DNA of 64,000 nt, taken from a bacterium (lineage in GTDB: Bacteria; Zhuqueibacterota; Zhuqueibacteria; Residuimicrobiales; Krinioviventaceae). Numbering within the stretch: the first letter of the stretch is position 1; the number at the start of each line of letters is the position of its first letter. Shown here one piece after another: positions 55,561 to 64,000 of the stretch. The stretch lies in contig JAKQIY010000057.1 in the NCBI GenBank assembly GCA_029561455.1, positions 124,001 through 188,000 on the forward strand. Direction: 5' to 3'. Both the position numbers and the translations under genes were made by a program. Under the pieces are notes generated by a model that was not told the DNA's origin, did no database searches, and saw nothing but the letters and a program-made list of their open reading frames with translations.

Positions 55561-56856
55561 TCAGATATTACGCATATCGATCACCCGTTTGGCTTTACCT
55601 TCACTACGGGTTATGGTTTTGGGTTCGACCAGTTTTACTTTAACTGCAATAGAAAGTACGCTTTCGATCTCTTTTTTAATCCGTTTCTCCAGATTTTCCA
55701 GCGTGCGGATTTCATCGGAGAAGAACTTTTCATTAACTTCAACCTGCACCTCAAGTTCATCCAAAGCCCCTTCGCGGGTAACAACCAACTGGTAATGAGG
55801 TTCGGTCTCTTCAATTTCCAGCAATACGGATTCAATTTGCGACGGGAACACATTAATGCCGCGTATAATGAGCATGTCGTCGGTTCGGCCTTTGATACGG
55901 CTGATGCGCGGCATGGTGCGGCCACAGGCCGGACATTTTTCATACGTGATGCTGACAATATCTTTGGTGGCATAACGCAGGAACGGTGTGGCTTCTTTGG
56001 TCAGGGTAGTAATAACCAGCATGCCGTCCTGGCCTTCCGGCACGGCCTTGCCGGTTTTGGGGTCGATCACTTCAGGGTAAAAATGGTCAGCCCACATATG
56101 CAGGCCATCCTGGCCTTCACACTCTATAGCTACTCCCGGTCCAATGATCTCCGATAGCCCATAAATATCATACGCCTTGATATTCCAGATCGATTCAATT
56201 TGCCGCCGCATACTGTCGCTCCAGGGTTCGGCGCCGAGAATTCCGATGCGCAGGGAGGTTTTTCTTGGATCGATATTCATGGATTCAGCAAACTCAGCCA
56301 GGTAAATAGAATAGGATGGCGTACAGGTGAGAATTGTGGTTTTAAAATCTTCCATTAATTGCAATTGTCTTTTTGAACCGCCGGAAGACATGGGCACAAC
56401 GGCAGCGCCCAACTCCAGGGCGCCATAGTGGACGCCCAGGCCGCCGGTAAACAATCCATAACCATACGCGTTTTGAACAATATCCCGGTAATCGCCGCCG
56501 GTACATGCAATACTGCGCGCCATTACCTCGGACCAGATTTTAAGGTCATTTTCCGTATAAGCAACCACCGTAGGCTTGCCGGTAGTGCCCGAAGAACCGT
56601 GGATTTCCCTGACCAGCGACATGGGCACGCTGAACATACCAAAGGGATAGTGGGTTCGCAGGGTTTCCTTGTCCGTTAACGGAAAATTTTTTAGTTCATC
56701 AAGAGATTTGATGGTCGCTGGTTGTATGCCGAGATTATCAAAAGCCTGACGATAATAGGGAACGTTATTGTACACGTGCTGCGATACCTCACGCAACCGG
56801 TTCAATTGCAATTTCTGTAAATCTTCAGGATCAAGATATTCTACCTTGTATTTCAT
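55561..56856 (-). CDS. paaK: Phenylacetate-CoA ligase (copy 2)
   Basis: 431 aa, start behind AAGGGAGG. Same motifs as copy 1: '[20 protein letters not shown]', '[16 protein letters not shown]', and '[20 protein letters not shown]' with '[10 protein letters not shown]' at the end. The copies are clearly homologous but divergent in sequence, so they are probably specialised for different aryl acids (phenylacetate, 4-hydroxyphenylacetate, indoleacetate). A cysteine set '[10 protein letters not shown]' at about 330 may bind zinc, also present in copy 1 as 'CACGRTFVR'. It follows iorB after 39 nt. Confidence 0.93.
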   Translation of the reverse strand: MKYKVEYLDPEDLQKLQLNRLREVSQHVYNNVPYYRQAFDNLGIQPATIKSLDELKNFPLTDKETLRTHYPFGMFSVPMSLVREIHGSSGTTGKPTVVAYTENDLKIWSEVMARSIACTGGDYRDIVQNAYGYGLFTGGLGVHYGALELGAAVVPMSSGGSKRQLQLMEDFKTTILTCTPSYSIYLAEFAESMNIDPRKTSLRIGILGAEPWSDSMRRQIESIWNIKAYDIYGLSEIIGPGVAIECEGQDGLHMWADHFYPEVIDPKTGKAVPEGQDGMLVITTLTKEATPFLRYATKDIVSITYEKCPACGRTMPRISRIKGRTDDMLIIRGINVFPSQIESVLLEIEETEPHYQLVVTREGALDELEVQVEVNEKFFSDEIRTLENLEKRIKKEIESVLSIAVKVKLVEPKTITRSEGKAKRVIDMRNI

Positions 56857-56895
56857 AGCTTGCCTCCCTTGTACAGGATAAATAGGTGAATAACT

Positions 56896-57480
56896 CTATT
56901 TCGCATTGCGGCCATAGTCGAATGCGAGTAAATTGATAGGAATCGTTTTTTGCGGGACACGGGCTGCAATTGCATTTTTCCATAGTTCCGGGCTAAATTC
57001 AAGAAAGCGGGACAAGACGCCCAAAAGTGTAATATTAACAGCTTTACCATTCCCGGCTTGTAACGCCAGTTCACTACCGTTCACAGCCACCAGTTGGCGG
57101 CAGCGGCTTTGTAACTCTTGAGGAATATTATCGGGATACTGCGCAGAACCGCCGGCTACGGTCATTGGATCAATCCGCAGGGTGTTAACAATGACTGTGC
57201 CATCGGTAGATAAATAATCTATCCAGCGCAGGGTTTCCAGCAATTCAAAAGAGAGTAGTATATCTGCTTTACCTTTTTCAATAGTTGGCGAATACACTGT
57301 TTTACCAAAACGAACATGACTGGTAACACTGCCGCCGCGCTGCGCCATGCCGTGCACCTCGCTTTGTTTGACATCATAACCGGCTGTCAGGCACACCGAG
57401 GCAATAACCTCGCTGGCCAGCAAAATACCCTGCCCCCCGACTCCGGCAATTAATATATTGGTGGTTTCTTTATTAGTCAT
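56896..57480 (-). CDS. iorB: Indolepyruvate:ferredoxin oxidoreductase, beta subunit
   Basis: 194 aa from ATG 57480 (GGAGTGAGT upstream). Gamma-type domain of 2-oxoacid:ferredoxin oxidoreductases: 'ILIAGVGGQGILLASEVIAS' at the N-terminus and 'SEVHGMAQRGGSVTSHVRFG'. It starts 2 nt after the iorA stop, so translation is coupled. With IorA it converts aryl pyruvates + CoA + oxidised ferredoxin to arylacetyl-CoA, CO2 and reduced ferredoxin. Confidence 0.94.
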   Translation of the reverse strand: MTNKETTNILIAGVGGQGILLASEVIASVCLTAGYDVKQSEVHGMAQRGGSVTSHVRFGKTVYSPTIEKGKADILLSFELLETLRWIDYLSTDGTVIVNTLRIDPMTVAGGSAQYPDNIPQELQSRCRQLVAVNGSELALQAGNGKAVNITLLGVLSRFLEFSPELWKNAIAARVPQKTIPINLLAFDYGRNAK

Positions 57481-57482
57481 AC

Positions 57483-59222
57483 TCACTCCATTCCCGCCAG
57501 ACTGATAGATTCATGAGGGCATACCTGCCGGCACAAGCTGCACCCAAAGCATACTGAAGCGTCGATCCTTATTGTCTCATTCTCGATACTGATAGCCGGG
57601 CAACCGATACGCAAACAAATTTTACATACCCTGCATTTTTCCGGATCGATCTGCATGGGCCCTTCGTACTGTTTACGGTCGACAAGCACACATGGACGCC
57701 GGGCAATGACAACCGATGGTCCCTCCTGCTCCAGCGCGCGAGTTATGGCAGCTTTGGTTTCTTCAACATCAATCGGGTCGACGATTTGTACGGAACCTAC
57801 GCCTGCTGCCTGAGCCATAGCCACAAAATCAAATTCATGCGCCTGTTGACCCTGCAGGGTTACGCCGGTGCCGGGATTTTGCTGGTGACCGGTCATAGCC
57901 GTTATACGGTTATCCAGAATTATTATAGTTATATTGGCGCGATTGTATACCGCATTGACCAGCGACGGTATACCGGAGTGAATGAATGTCGAATCGCCTA
58001 ATACGCTGACGACCCGTTTATTTTTTTTGCCTTCAAGAGCCCGCACCATTCCCTGCGCCATACCGATACTGGAACCCATACAGACCACCGTATCCATGGT
58101 ATTTAATGGCGGCAGGGTGCTCAGGGTATAGCAGCCGATATCGCCGCTGACAACTACGTTCATTTTCTTCAACACCTGAAATACAGCGCGGTGCGGACAC
58201 CCCGCGCACATAACCGGGGGACGCCCCGGAAGAGTCAACGCTTCCTGTGGGGCTGCCGGGGTAACCTGGCCGGTTAATTTTTCCCGCAACAATTCCGGCG
58301 AATACTCGCCCAGTCGCGGTAAAATATCCTTACCTTTAACTATGATCCCTGCCGCCCGTAGTTGTTCTTCGATAAAGGGCTCCAGTTCTTCGACAACCAC
58401 CAGCACTTTTACTTGTTCAGCAAAATCGATTATTTTTTTAATGGGCAAAGGATTGGTCATGCCTAATTTAAATATAGCGGCATTGGGCATAGCTTCACGT
58501 GCATACTGGAAACTTATGCCGCCGGCAATAATACCAATGGAGGTATCGCCCGGTATTACATAATTGCCGGAAAACTGTTCGGAAAATTCGGCCAGTTTTT
58601 TATTGCGTTGTTCAACAATGACATGCCGCTTGCGAGCATTTGCCGGGATCATGACATATTTTTGCGGATCTTTGACATAGTCGCGGGGCAGTATACTGAT
58701 CCGCTCGCCGGTTTCCACCAAACCTTTACCATGGCAAACGCGGGTTGTCATGCGCAACATGACCGGAGTATCATACTGCTCGCTGATCTCCAACGCCAAA
58801 CGGACAAAATCTTTGGCTTCCTGGCTGTCTGCCGGTTCCAGCATGGGTATTTGCGCAAATTTTGCCAGGTAACGGTTATCTTGTTCATTTTGAGAACTGT
58901 GCATGCCGGGATCGTCGGCGGAAACCAGCACAAAACCGGCATTAACGCCGGTATAGGCGGCGGTCATCAGGGCGTCGGCAGCGACATTTACACCCACATG
59001 CTTCATGGCCGCCAATGCGCGTTTACCGGCAACCGCGCCGCCAAAAGCGACCTCAAACGCTACTTTTTCATTGACTGACCATTCGGCATAAATATCTTTA
59101 TACTTGGCTATATTTTCCAATATCTCCGTACTTGGAGTGCCAGGATACGCCGCAGCAATTTCTACCCCGGCTTCCCAGGCGCCGCGGGCTACTGCTTCAT
59201 CTCCTGAATATAATTGTTTCAT
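57483..59222 (-). CDS. iorA: Indolepyruvate:ferredoxin oxidoreductase, alpha subunit
   Basis: 579 aa, start behind AGGAGATGGA. Pyrimidine-binding domain (about 1-170, 'GAWEAGVEIAAAYPGTPSTE'), a middle domain, and a TPP-binding domain (about 340-500) with 'GDIGCYTLS' and 'LGDSTFIHSGIPSLVNAVYN' leading to 'IIILDNRITAMTGHQQNP'. At the C-terminus are two 4Fe-4S clusters: 'CRVCKICLRIGC' and 'CFGCSLCRQVCP'. First gene of the aromatic 2-oxo acid operon. This oxygen-sensitive enzyme marks anaerobic or microaerobic growth on aromatic amino acids. Confidence 0.95.
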   Translation of the reverse strand: MKQLYSGDEAVARGAWEAGVEIAAAYPGTPSTEILENIAKYKDIYAEWSVNEKVAFEVAFGGAVAGKRALAAMKHVGVNVAADALMTAAYTGVNAGFVLVSADDPGMHSSQNEQDNRYLAKFAQIPMLEPADSQEAKDFVRLALEISEQYDTPVMLRMTTRVCHGKGLVETGERISILPRDYVKDPQKYVMIPANARKRHVIVEQRNKKLAEFSEQFSGNYVIPGDTSIGIIAGGISFQYAREAMPNAAIFKLGMTNPLPIKKIIDFAEQVKVLVVVEELEPFIEEQLRAAGIIVKGKDILPRLGEYSPELLREKLTGQVTPAAPQEALTLPGRPPVMCAGCPHRAVFQVLKKMNVVVSGDIGCYTLSTLPPLNTMDTVVCMGSSIGMAQGMVRALEGKKNKRVVSVLGDSTFIHSGIPSLVNAVYNRANITIIILDNRITAMTGHQQNPGTGVTLQGQQAHEFDFVAMAQAAGVGSVQIVDPIDVEETKAAITRALEQEGPSVVIARRPCVLVDRKQYEGPMQIDPEKCRVCKICLRIGCPAISIENETIRIDASVCFGCSLCRQVCPHESISLAGME

Positions 59223-59621
59223 TCCATCTCCTGAAAAACTTAAATTATGCCTGGTAAATAAATATAATTCCTGAATTTGTTACTAATAAACGGATAATAA
59301 TTCCGTTACCTGATTTACCTCCCCCTGAATCATTTATTACGAATTGCCGTCAGTTGATCGCTGACGACCTGCGAATGGAGATTACAGGAGCAGGACGTGC
59401 CGATGTGATGGTTGTAAGCTCTTAAAAGCATAGTTTTTATTTATAAAAAACATTGCTCACGCTTCCAAAAAGGATAGTGCAGAAATAAATCAATGATTTC
59501 ATACCAACTTTAATAAATGTAAGTATTTTTAATGAATAAATAAAAACAAAAAATTCATCATCTGGGTATCCGGAGGAATAATTTCCTCCGGATAACAAGT
59601 CTCTCTGATGTGCTCAAATTA
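59223..59621. other. Intergenic region upstream of iorA
   Basis: 399 nt, AT-rich. It should carry the iorA promoter. A perfect hairpin at 59567-59594 is listed separately; nothing else is seen. Confidence 0.45.
59567..59594 (-). terminator. Hairpin beyond the first symporter accessory gene
   Basis: Perfect 11-bp stem TATCCGGAGGA / TCCTCCGGATA with a 6-nt loop. A T-rich run follows on the minus strand only after about 14 nt, so it is a weaker fit to a Rho-independent terminator; likely still the end of the symporter transcript. Confidence 0.5.
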
Positions 59622-59804
59622 TTAAAGCGTCTCTTCAATATTCTTTTCTTCTTTATCCCATTGTTTTTCTTTGCCGGAAATTTTAACATCATCGCCGTCT
59701 TCATTCCATTTGACCAGACCATAGATAACGCATAATAATGTGCTCAAGATCAACAAGATAAAAACCAGGGATACATTAAAATCGCCCAAACCTAAAATTG
59801 TCAT
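59622..59804 (-). CDS. Symporter small accessory protein (copy 1)
   Basis: 60 aa behind a strong AAAGGAG site. One membrane helix (about 10-30, 'VSLVFILLILSTLLCVIYGL') with 'KWNEDGDD' and a charged C-terminal tail of ~25 residues. This is the layout of the small proteins that accompany SSS-family transporters (symporter small accessory protein). It lies 53 nt after its symporter and differs from copy 2 at only 4 of 60 positions. Confidence 0.85.
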   Translation of the reverse strand: MTILGLGDFNVSLVFILLILSTLLCVIYGLVKWNEDGDDVKISGKEKQWDKEEKNIEETL

Positions 59805-59857
59805 TGTTTACTCCTTTTTTATATAAAGCCCGGTTCAGGGAATAATAACAAATTAAA

Positions 59858-61465
59858 TTACTTGATACCGGTAAAACATTTATCAATATGTTCTTTCGGC
59901 AGCGGCTTGCCTAAAAACCCGGCAACCAGGGTAACTAAAATAGAAACGGGCAAGGCCACTACCAGGGGATCGACTACCGTCCACATTGTGCCAACTGCCA
60001 ACGAATCTACACCAAACAAGGCTTTGCACACCAGAAGGGACTGGGATTCCTTGATATGAATAAAGAACAACCAGAATAGACTGACCAGGAAACCGGCCAT
60101 AAAGCCCCATAATGCCGCATGTTTGTTGATACGTTTTGAATATAACCCGCCGACAAACATGGGTAGAAAAGATGCGGCGCACAAACCGAAAAAGATGGCG
60201 GTGCCGCGGGCAATAATGGCCGTGCCGCCTTCAAAGAACAAAGGCAAACCCCAGGCCAGCAACAGGCTAATGAGAATAGTAACTAAAATTCCCATTTTAG
60301 TGATAATAATTGTGCTGCCCTTACCGCCCAACCATTTTTCATAAACATCACGCCCGGCGGCTGTGCCCATAGTATGGAACTGCGAACTGAGGGTAGACAT
60401 GGCTGCGGATAGCAGGGTGACCATAAAAATAATAGTAAACCATTGCGGCATGGCAGTGCTGATATACAAAGGTATAATATTATCAACAACCTTGTTGGCA
60501 GCAAGAAAAGAAATATTTTGAAAAGAGGGATGCTCATAAAAATAGACATTGGTAAGCGGGCCTACCACATAAGTAACGCCAATAGTGATAAGAGTAAATA
60601 TACCGCCAACCAGCACCGCGCGGTTCATCTCCCGGTTTGATTTGACTGTCATAAACCGTACAACCAACTGCGGCTGGGCCAGCACCCCGATACCGACGCC
60701 CAGGATAATTGAGGTCACCAGGTTATACCAGTTTTCCGAACCAAGTGCGGGAAAACTAGTCCAGCCGGTATGACCCTTGGCGCCAAAAATTTCTACGGCA
60801 AGCGGAGTCATCGCGGTTAGTTTGGTATGCGCCGTCATCACCCCTCCCAGTTTTACGTATGTTAAAATTAGCAAAATCAACATACCGATGAACATCACTG
60901 AGCCCTGGAAGGCATCGGTATACATAACCCCTTTCAGCCCACCCATAATAACATAAATGGCAATGATAATTGTAAAAAAGAATAATGCTGTGCTGTAATC
61001 AATTGATAGTACCTGGGCAATAAATTGAGCGCCGCCCATTAACACCACTGCGGCATAAAGCGGCATGGCAACCAGGATCATCAAACCGCTAAATCCCTGT
61101 AAAAAACGGGACTGGTAGCGCAATCCCAACAATTCGGGAAAAGTGTGCGCATTCAGATTCAAACCCATAGTGCGGGTGCGTTTGCCGAAAAACACAAATG
61201 CAATGAATATGCCGACGAGAACATTCATAAAAGCCAGCCATAAAATGCCCATACCGAAAACAGCGGCGGCGCCGCCAAAGCCAACTATTGCCGAGGTGCT
61301 GATAAATGTTGCGCCATACGATACCGCCATAACAAACGGATTGGCATTGCGACCGGCGATCAGGTAATCGGAGGCAGTGGTGGTTTTGCGATATGCAATC
61401 CAGGCCAGGTAACCGACAATAAACAGGTAAATAATTACAATTACAGACAACAACAGGATGTTCAT
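59858..61465 (-). CDS. Sodium:solute symporter (SSS family, copy 1)
   Basis: 535 aa, start behind AAGGAGAAG. About 13 membrane helices with SSS/SLC5 landmarks: 'ASDYLIAGRNANPFVMAVSY', 'GATFISTSAIVGFGGAAAVF', 'MGGLKGVMYTDAFQGSVMFI', 'QPQLVVRFMTVKSNREMNRA' and 'LLSAAMSTLSSQFHTMGTAA' (sodium site region). Uses the Na+ gradient for uptake of an unidentified organic solute; the subfamily resembles monocarboxylate/pantothenate-type carriers. Second module of a tandem duplication with the gene at 62172. Confidence 0.93.
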   Translation of the reverse strand: MNILLLSVIVIIYLFIVGYLAWIAYRKTTTASDYLIAGRNANPFVMAVSYGATFISTSAIVGFGGAAAVFGMGILWLAFMNVLVGIFIAFVFFGKRTRTMGLNLNAHTFPELLGLRYQSRFLQGFSGLMILVAMPLYAAVVLMGGAQFIAQVLSIDYSTALFFFTIIIAIYVIMGGLKGVMYTDAFQGSVMFIGMLILLILTYVKLGGVMTAHTKLTAMTPLAVEIFGAKGHTGWTSFPALGSENWYNLVTSIILGVGIGVLAQPQLVVRFMTVKSNREMNRAVLVGGIFTLITIGVTYVVGPLTNVYFYEHPSFQNISFLAANKVVDNIIPLYISTAMPQWFTIIFMVTLLSAAMSTLSSQFHTMGTAAGRDVYEKWLGGKGSTIIITKMGILVTILISLLLAWGLPLFFEGGTAIIARGTAIFFGLCAASFLPMFVGGLYSKRINKHAALWGFMAGFLVSLFWLFFIHIKESQSLLVCKALFGVDSLAVGTMWTVVDPLVVALPVSILVTLVAGFLGKPLPKEHIDKCFTGIK

Positions 61466-61940
61466 GGGCTTCTCCTTCCGGGTAAATTTCGTAACCGATT
61501 TACTGAATTTATGTCAAGTAATTATTTATCAAGCCGACAAAGCCGGTATTATTCAAGCGTATGCGGGAATAATATAAAATGCCCGTTTATTTTCGACAAA
61601 CGCCGTAACATTTTTTTCTATACAAATAAATACTGCAAAATCGTTTCCCTGGAACGGTGAGATGTGATGTATTACCTCCATTCATCCCCGCTAAAGCGAA
61701 TCGGGAATAGAAATGCCGGGAAACAACCTGAGAGGAATATAGTGGTGTACAACAATAAAACATTTAAAATTATTAACCACAAAATAAGCAAAAAAAAATT
61801 AAAGTCAAGTATTTTAATAATTATTTTTAATTTTTTTTTATTGATAAAAGGATTGATTCCCCGGCCATATAATAAAAAACCGGCTGATCTGTGCAGGTTT
61901 GCTTCGGTCAGCCGGTGTATTCTCACGTGACTATTATAAC
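61466..61940. other. Gap between the two symporter modules
   Basis: 475 nt, very AT-rich, with the terminator at 61874-61916. Overlapping short open frames on both strands (about 61664-61930) look like shadows of low-complexity DNA and are not called. The promoter for copy 1 should lie here. Confidence 0.45.
61874..61916 (-). terminator. Terminator after symporter module 2
   Basis: Perfect 9-bp stem ACCGGCTGA / TCAGCCGGT with a 20-nt loop. On the minus strand it is followed by six T residues. It separates the two tandem modules into independent transcripts. Confidence 0.8.
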
Positions 61941-62123
61941 TTATAGTGTCTCTTCAATGTTTTTTTCTTCTTTATCCCATTGTTTTTCTTTGCCGGATAT
62001 TTTAGCATCCTCGCCGTCTTCATTCCACCTGACAATGCCGTAAATAACGCATAACAGCGTGCTTAAAATGAGCAGTATGAAAACCAGGGATACATTAAAA
62101 TCGCCAAGACCCAATATCGTCAT
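61941..62123 (-). CDS. Symporter small accessory protein (copy 2)
   Basis: 60 aa behind AAGGAG. Same single-helix layout as copy 1; the four changes (L30I, K32R, D38E, V40A) are all conservative. It lies 48 nt after the copy 2 symporter. Likely stabilises or tunes the carrier in the membrane. Confidence 0.85.
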   Translation of the reverse strand: MTILGLGDFNVSLVFILLILSTLLCVIYGIVRWNEDGEDAKISGKEKQWDKEEKNIEETL

Positions 62124-62171
62124 TGTATTCTCCTTACTATATTATCAGCTTTTTGCCAGACATAACACATT

Positions 62172-63779
62172 TTACTTGATACCCTGGAAGCATTTATTGA
62201 TATGCTCCTCAGGTAGTTGTTTGCCAAAGAAACCGGCAATGATGGTTACCAGTATAGAAACGGGTAATGCGACGATCAACGGGTCGACAAATTCCCATTT
62301 GGTTCCGGCAGCAAGAGAATCCACACCGAACAATGCTTTGCAAACCAGCAACGATTGTGATTCTTTGGTGTGTATAAAGAACAAACAGAATAAACTGACT
62401 ATAACACCGGACAAAAAGCCCCACAGAGCCGCCTGTTTGTTGATCTTTTTCGAATACAAACCGCCGACATACATGGGTAAAAACGACGCCGCACACAAAC
62501 CGAAAAAGATGGCAGTGCCGCGTGCAATAATGGCCGTACCGCCTTCAAAAAAGAACGGCAGCCCCCAGGCAATAATCAAACTGATAATAATTGTTACCAT
62601 GATTCCCATTTTGGTAATAAGAACCGGACTGCCTTTACCGCCCAGCCATTTTTCATAAACATCGCGTCCTGCGGCGGTTCCCATGGTATGGAATTGTGAA
62701 CTGAGCGTTGACATGGCAGCAGACAACAGGGTGATCATAAACAATGCCGTGAACCAATGCGGCATGGCATTGCTGATGTATAAAGGAATAATATTATCCA
62801 CATTTTTATCGGCTGCCAGTAACGCTATTTTGTTGAAATTGGGATTATTAAAGAAATAAACATTGGTCAATGCGCCAACAATAAAAGCAACACCGGTCAT
62901 CATTAATATGAACACTCCACCAACCAGTACAGCACGGTTAAGTTCCCGGTTTGCTTTAACGGTCATGAAACGGACCACCAATTGCGGCTGAGCCAGAACG
63001 CCGATACCTACGCCAAGAACAACAGAGGACACCAACGTCCACCAATATTCTGAACCAAAAACCGGGAATGACGTCCACCCCGTATGTCCTTTGGCGCCAA
63101 ATATCTGCACGGCAATATCCGACATGGCGGTCAGTTTGGAATGCGCTGTAACCACGCCACCCAGTTTTGTATAGGTCATAACCAGCAGCACAAACATGCC
63201 GATAAACATAACGCTGCCCTGAAAAGCATCGGTATACATAACGCCTTTCAATCCGCCCATGATCACATAAATAGCCATGATTATAGTGAAAAAGAATAAC
63301 GCCGCGTTATAATCCACACTCAATACCTGGGCTATGAATTGCGCCCCGCCCATAAGCACAACTGCCGCATAGAGCGGCATGGCAACCAGTATCACCAGGC
63401 CGCTGAATCCCTGCAAAAAGCGGGACTGGAAACGCAGGCCCAGAAATTCCGGAAAGGTATGGGCATTTAAATTGAGGCCCATTGTCCGGGTTCTTTTGCC
63501 AAAGAAAACAAAGGCGACAAAGATACCCATAAAGATATTGAGAAATGTAAGCCATAATATTCCCATACCAAAAACCCCGGCGGCGCCGCCAAAGCCGACA
63601 ATTGCAGAGGTACTTATAAAAGTGGCGCCATAAGAAATTGCCATAATATAAGGATGGATGTTCCGGCCGGCCAGCATATAATCGGTAGCAGTCGTTGTTC
63701 TGCGGTAGGCAATGTACGCCAGATAACCGATGATGAACAGGTAAATCAGGACAATGATTGACAATAATAAAACATTCAT
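62172..63779 (-). CDS. Sodium:solute symporter (SSS family, copy 2)
   Basis: 535 aa from ATG 63779 (GGAGGAGTGAGT upstream; GTG 63785 rejected). Same length, helix pattern and landmarks as copy 1, including 'TSAIVGFGGAAGVFGMGILW' and 'SAAMSTLSSQFHTMGTAAGR'. Differences cluster in loops (for example 'ATDYMLAGRNIHPY' versus 'ASDYLIAGRNANPF'), which may alter substrate or affinity. It is followed by its own accessory protein and a strong terminator. Confidence 0.93.
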   Translation of the reverse strand: MNVLLLSIIVLIYLFIIGYLAYIAYRRTTTATDYMLAGRNIHPYIMAISYGATFISTSAIVGFGGAAGVFGMGILWLTFLNIFMGIFVAFVFFGKRTRTMGLNLNAHTFPEFLGLRFQSRFLQGFSGLVILVAMPLYAAVVLMGGAQFIAQVLSVDYNAALFFFTIIMAIYVIMGGLKGVMYTDAFQGSVMFIGMFVLLVMTYTKLGGVVTAHSKLTAMSDIAVQIFGAKGHTGWTSFPVFGSEYWWTLVSSVVLGVGIGVLAQPQLVVRFMTVKANRELNRAVLVGGVFILMMTGVAFIVGALTNVYFFNNPNFNKIALLAADKNVDNIIPLYISNAMPHWFTALFMITLLSAAMSTLSSQFHTMGTAAGRDVYEKWLGGKGSPVLITKMGIMVTIIISLIIAWGLPFFFEGGTAIIARGTAIFFGLCAASFLPMYVGGLYSKKINKQAALWGFLSGVIVSLFCLFFIHTKESQSLLVCKALFGVDSLAAGTKWEFVDPLIVALPVSILVTIIAGFFGKQLPEEHINKCFQGIK

Positions 63780-63838
63780 ACTCACTCCTCCTCAGAGATC
63801 ATTCATAAATGAATGAATTATACGAACATTAAGGTAAA

Positions 63839-64000
63839 TTAACGGCTGAATTTATACATCAGTTCGCCGCGAATGAACTGGCCGCTGTCGCTCCCGTCGG
63901 CATAAAAATCGCCCGGGAAAAAGTGGTCATATAAAATATGCGCGGACAGACTTTTGGACAGGTTGAATTTAACCCACAGTTGCAGTTCATTACCGCGAAC
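63839..64000 (-). CDS. Outer-membrane beta-barrel protein, C-terminal part only (porin / alginate-export-like)
   Basis: The last 53 codons of a gene running off the right edge. The sequence alternates polar and aromatic residues ('ELQLWVKFNLSKSLSAHILY', 'GQFIRGELMYKFSR'), as in C-terminal strands of outer-membrane barrels; the paired 'H-x-x-Y-D-H-F-F-P-G-D-F-Y' region is reminiscent of alginate-export-type porins. It is 60 nt upstream of, and on the same strand as, the symporter, so it may supply the outer-membrane step for the same solute. Confidence 0.6.
   Translation of the reverse strand, partial: VRGNELQLWVKFNLSKSLSAHILYDHFFPGDFYADGSDSGQFIRGELMYKFSR

Noticed and set aside
58608-59078. 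156-aa plus-strand ORF within iorA
   Set aside because: Antisense shadow of a highly conserved enzyme gene; no family match recognised.
61664-61930. Overlapping 84-88 aa ORFs on both strands between the symporter modules
   Set aside because: Low-complexity Ile/Lys/Phe-rich translation of AT-rich DNA that includes the terminator hairpin; no credible ribosome site.
1-64000. CRISPR arrays, insertion sequences, prophage genes or integrase-att structures
   Set aside because: No regularly spaced direct repeats of 25-40 bp, no transposase or integrase ORF, and the single tRNA gene has no adjacent repeat of its 3' end that I could see.

Overview
The window (about 43% G+C by eye) looks like a chromosome segment from a free-living, polysaccharide-degrading, Gram-negative member of the FCB superphylum. 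The nearest guess is the Calditrichota / KSB1-like (Zhuqueibacterota) / Ignavibacteriota neighbourhood. Three things point there: seven secreted proteins carry the Por-secretion (type IX) or FlgD-like module that begins around 'NYPNPFNP' and ends in 'KMLLL'; FISUMP-domain surface proteins are present; and an outer-membrane TonB-dependent receptor and a porin-like C-terminus are present. No rRNA or phylogenetic marker is present, so the assignment is an inference. No transposase, phage gene, CRISPR array or type IX machinery was found.

Layout. (1) 0-7.6 kb: the N-terminus of a GH28-like lipoprotein, a secreted right-handed beta-helix protein, a TonB-dependent receptor, and a divergent membrane-anchored ToxR/CadC-like regulator. 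The shared intergenic region carries 10-bp-period direct repeats. (2) 7.7-13.5 kb: a PAS/HisKA_2 sensor kinase, a decayed small ORF, a large secreted protein of unknown function, tRNA-Arg(CCG) with promoter and terminator, and a small hypothetical ORF. (3) 13.5-17.7 kb: a GH97-GH42 operon. (4) 17.9-20.6 kb: a DUF438/hemerythrin/PAS protein and a DUF1858/DUF2249 protein behind an FNR/Dnr-like box, then a methionine-rich secreted protein. (5) 20.7-31.8 kb, minus strand: a surface-protein island with two near-duplicate PKD-FISUMP proteins, an FN3 protein, a double-FISUMP protein with an internal sorting-like module, a 7TM-AraC regulator and a discoidin/FG-GAP/UnbV protein. (6) 32.1-43.7 kb: a glycan-degradation cluster (GH9, unknown TIM-barrel-like protein, GH3, GH5 mannanase-like, GH27) bracketed by two paralogous PD40 beta-propeller proteins. 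(7) 43.7-46.5 kb: small housekeeping-type genes (two GNATs, a methyltransferase, a small secreted protein, a 61-aa ORF). (8) 47.0-51.9 kb: a sugar dehydrogenase-dihaem cytochrome fusion with a sorting tail, and a CotH protein with a sorting tail. (9) 51.9-59.2 kb, minus strand: an operon for reductive or oxidative interconversion of aromatic 2-oxo acids and arylacetates (IorA, IorB, two PaaK, ACT protein, hotdog thioesterase, aminotransferase). (10) 59.6-64.0 kb: two tandem copies of a sodium:solute symporter plus 60-aa small accessory protein module, then the C-terminus of an outer-membrane beta-barrel.

How they work together. Secreted and periplasmic glycosidases (GH9, GH5, GH27, GH3, GH97, GH42, GH28) would break plant-type beta-glucan, galactomannan and pectin-like polymers. 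The TonB receptor and sodium symporters would take up products, and the membrane regulators (ToxR-like, 7TM-AraC) and the PAS kinase would adjust expression. The IorAB/PaaK operon would handle aromatic amino acids in anaerobic metabolism, which fits the FNR-type box and the hemerythrin/DUF438 nitrosative-stress genes.
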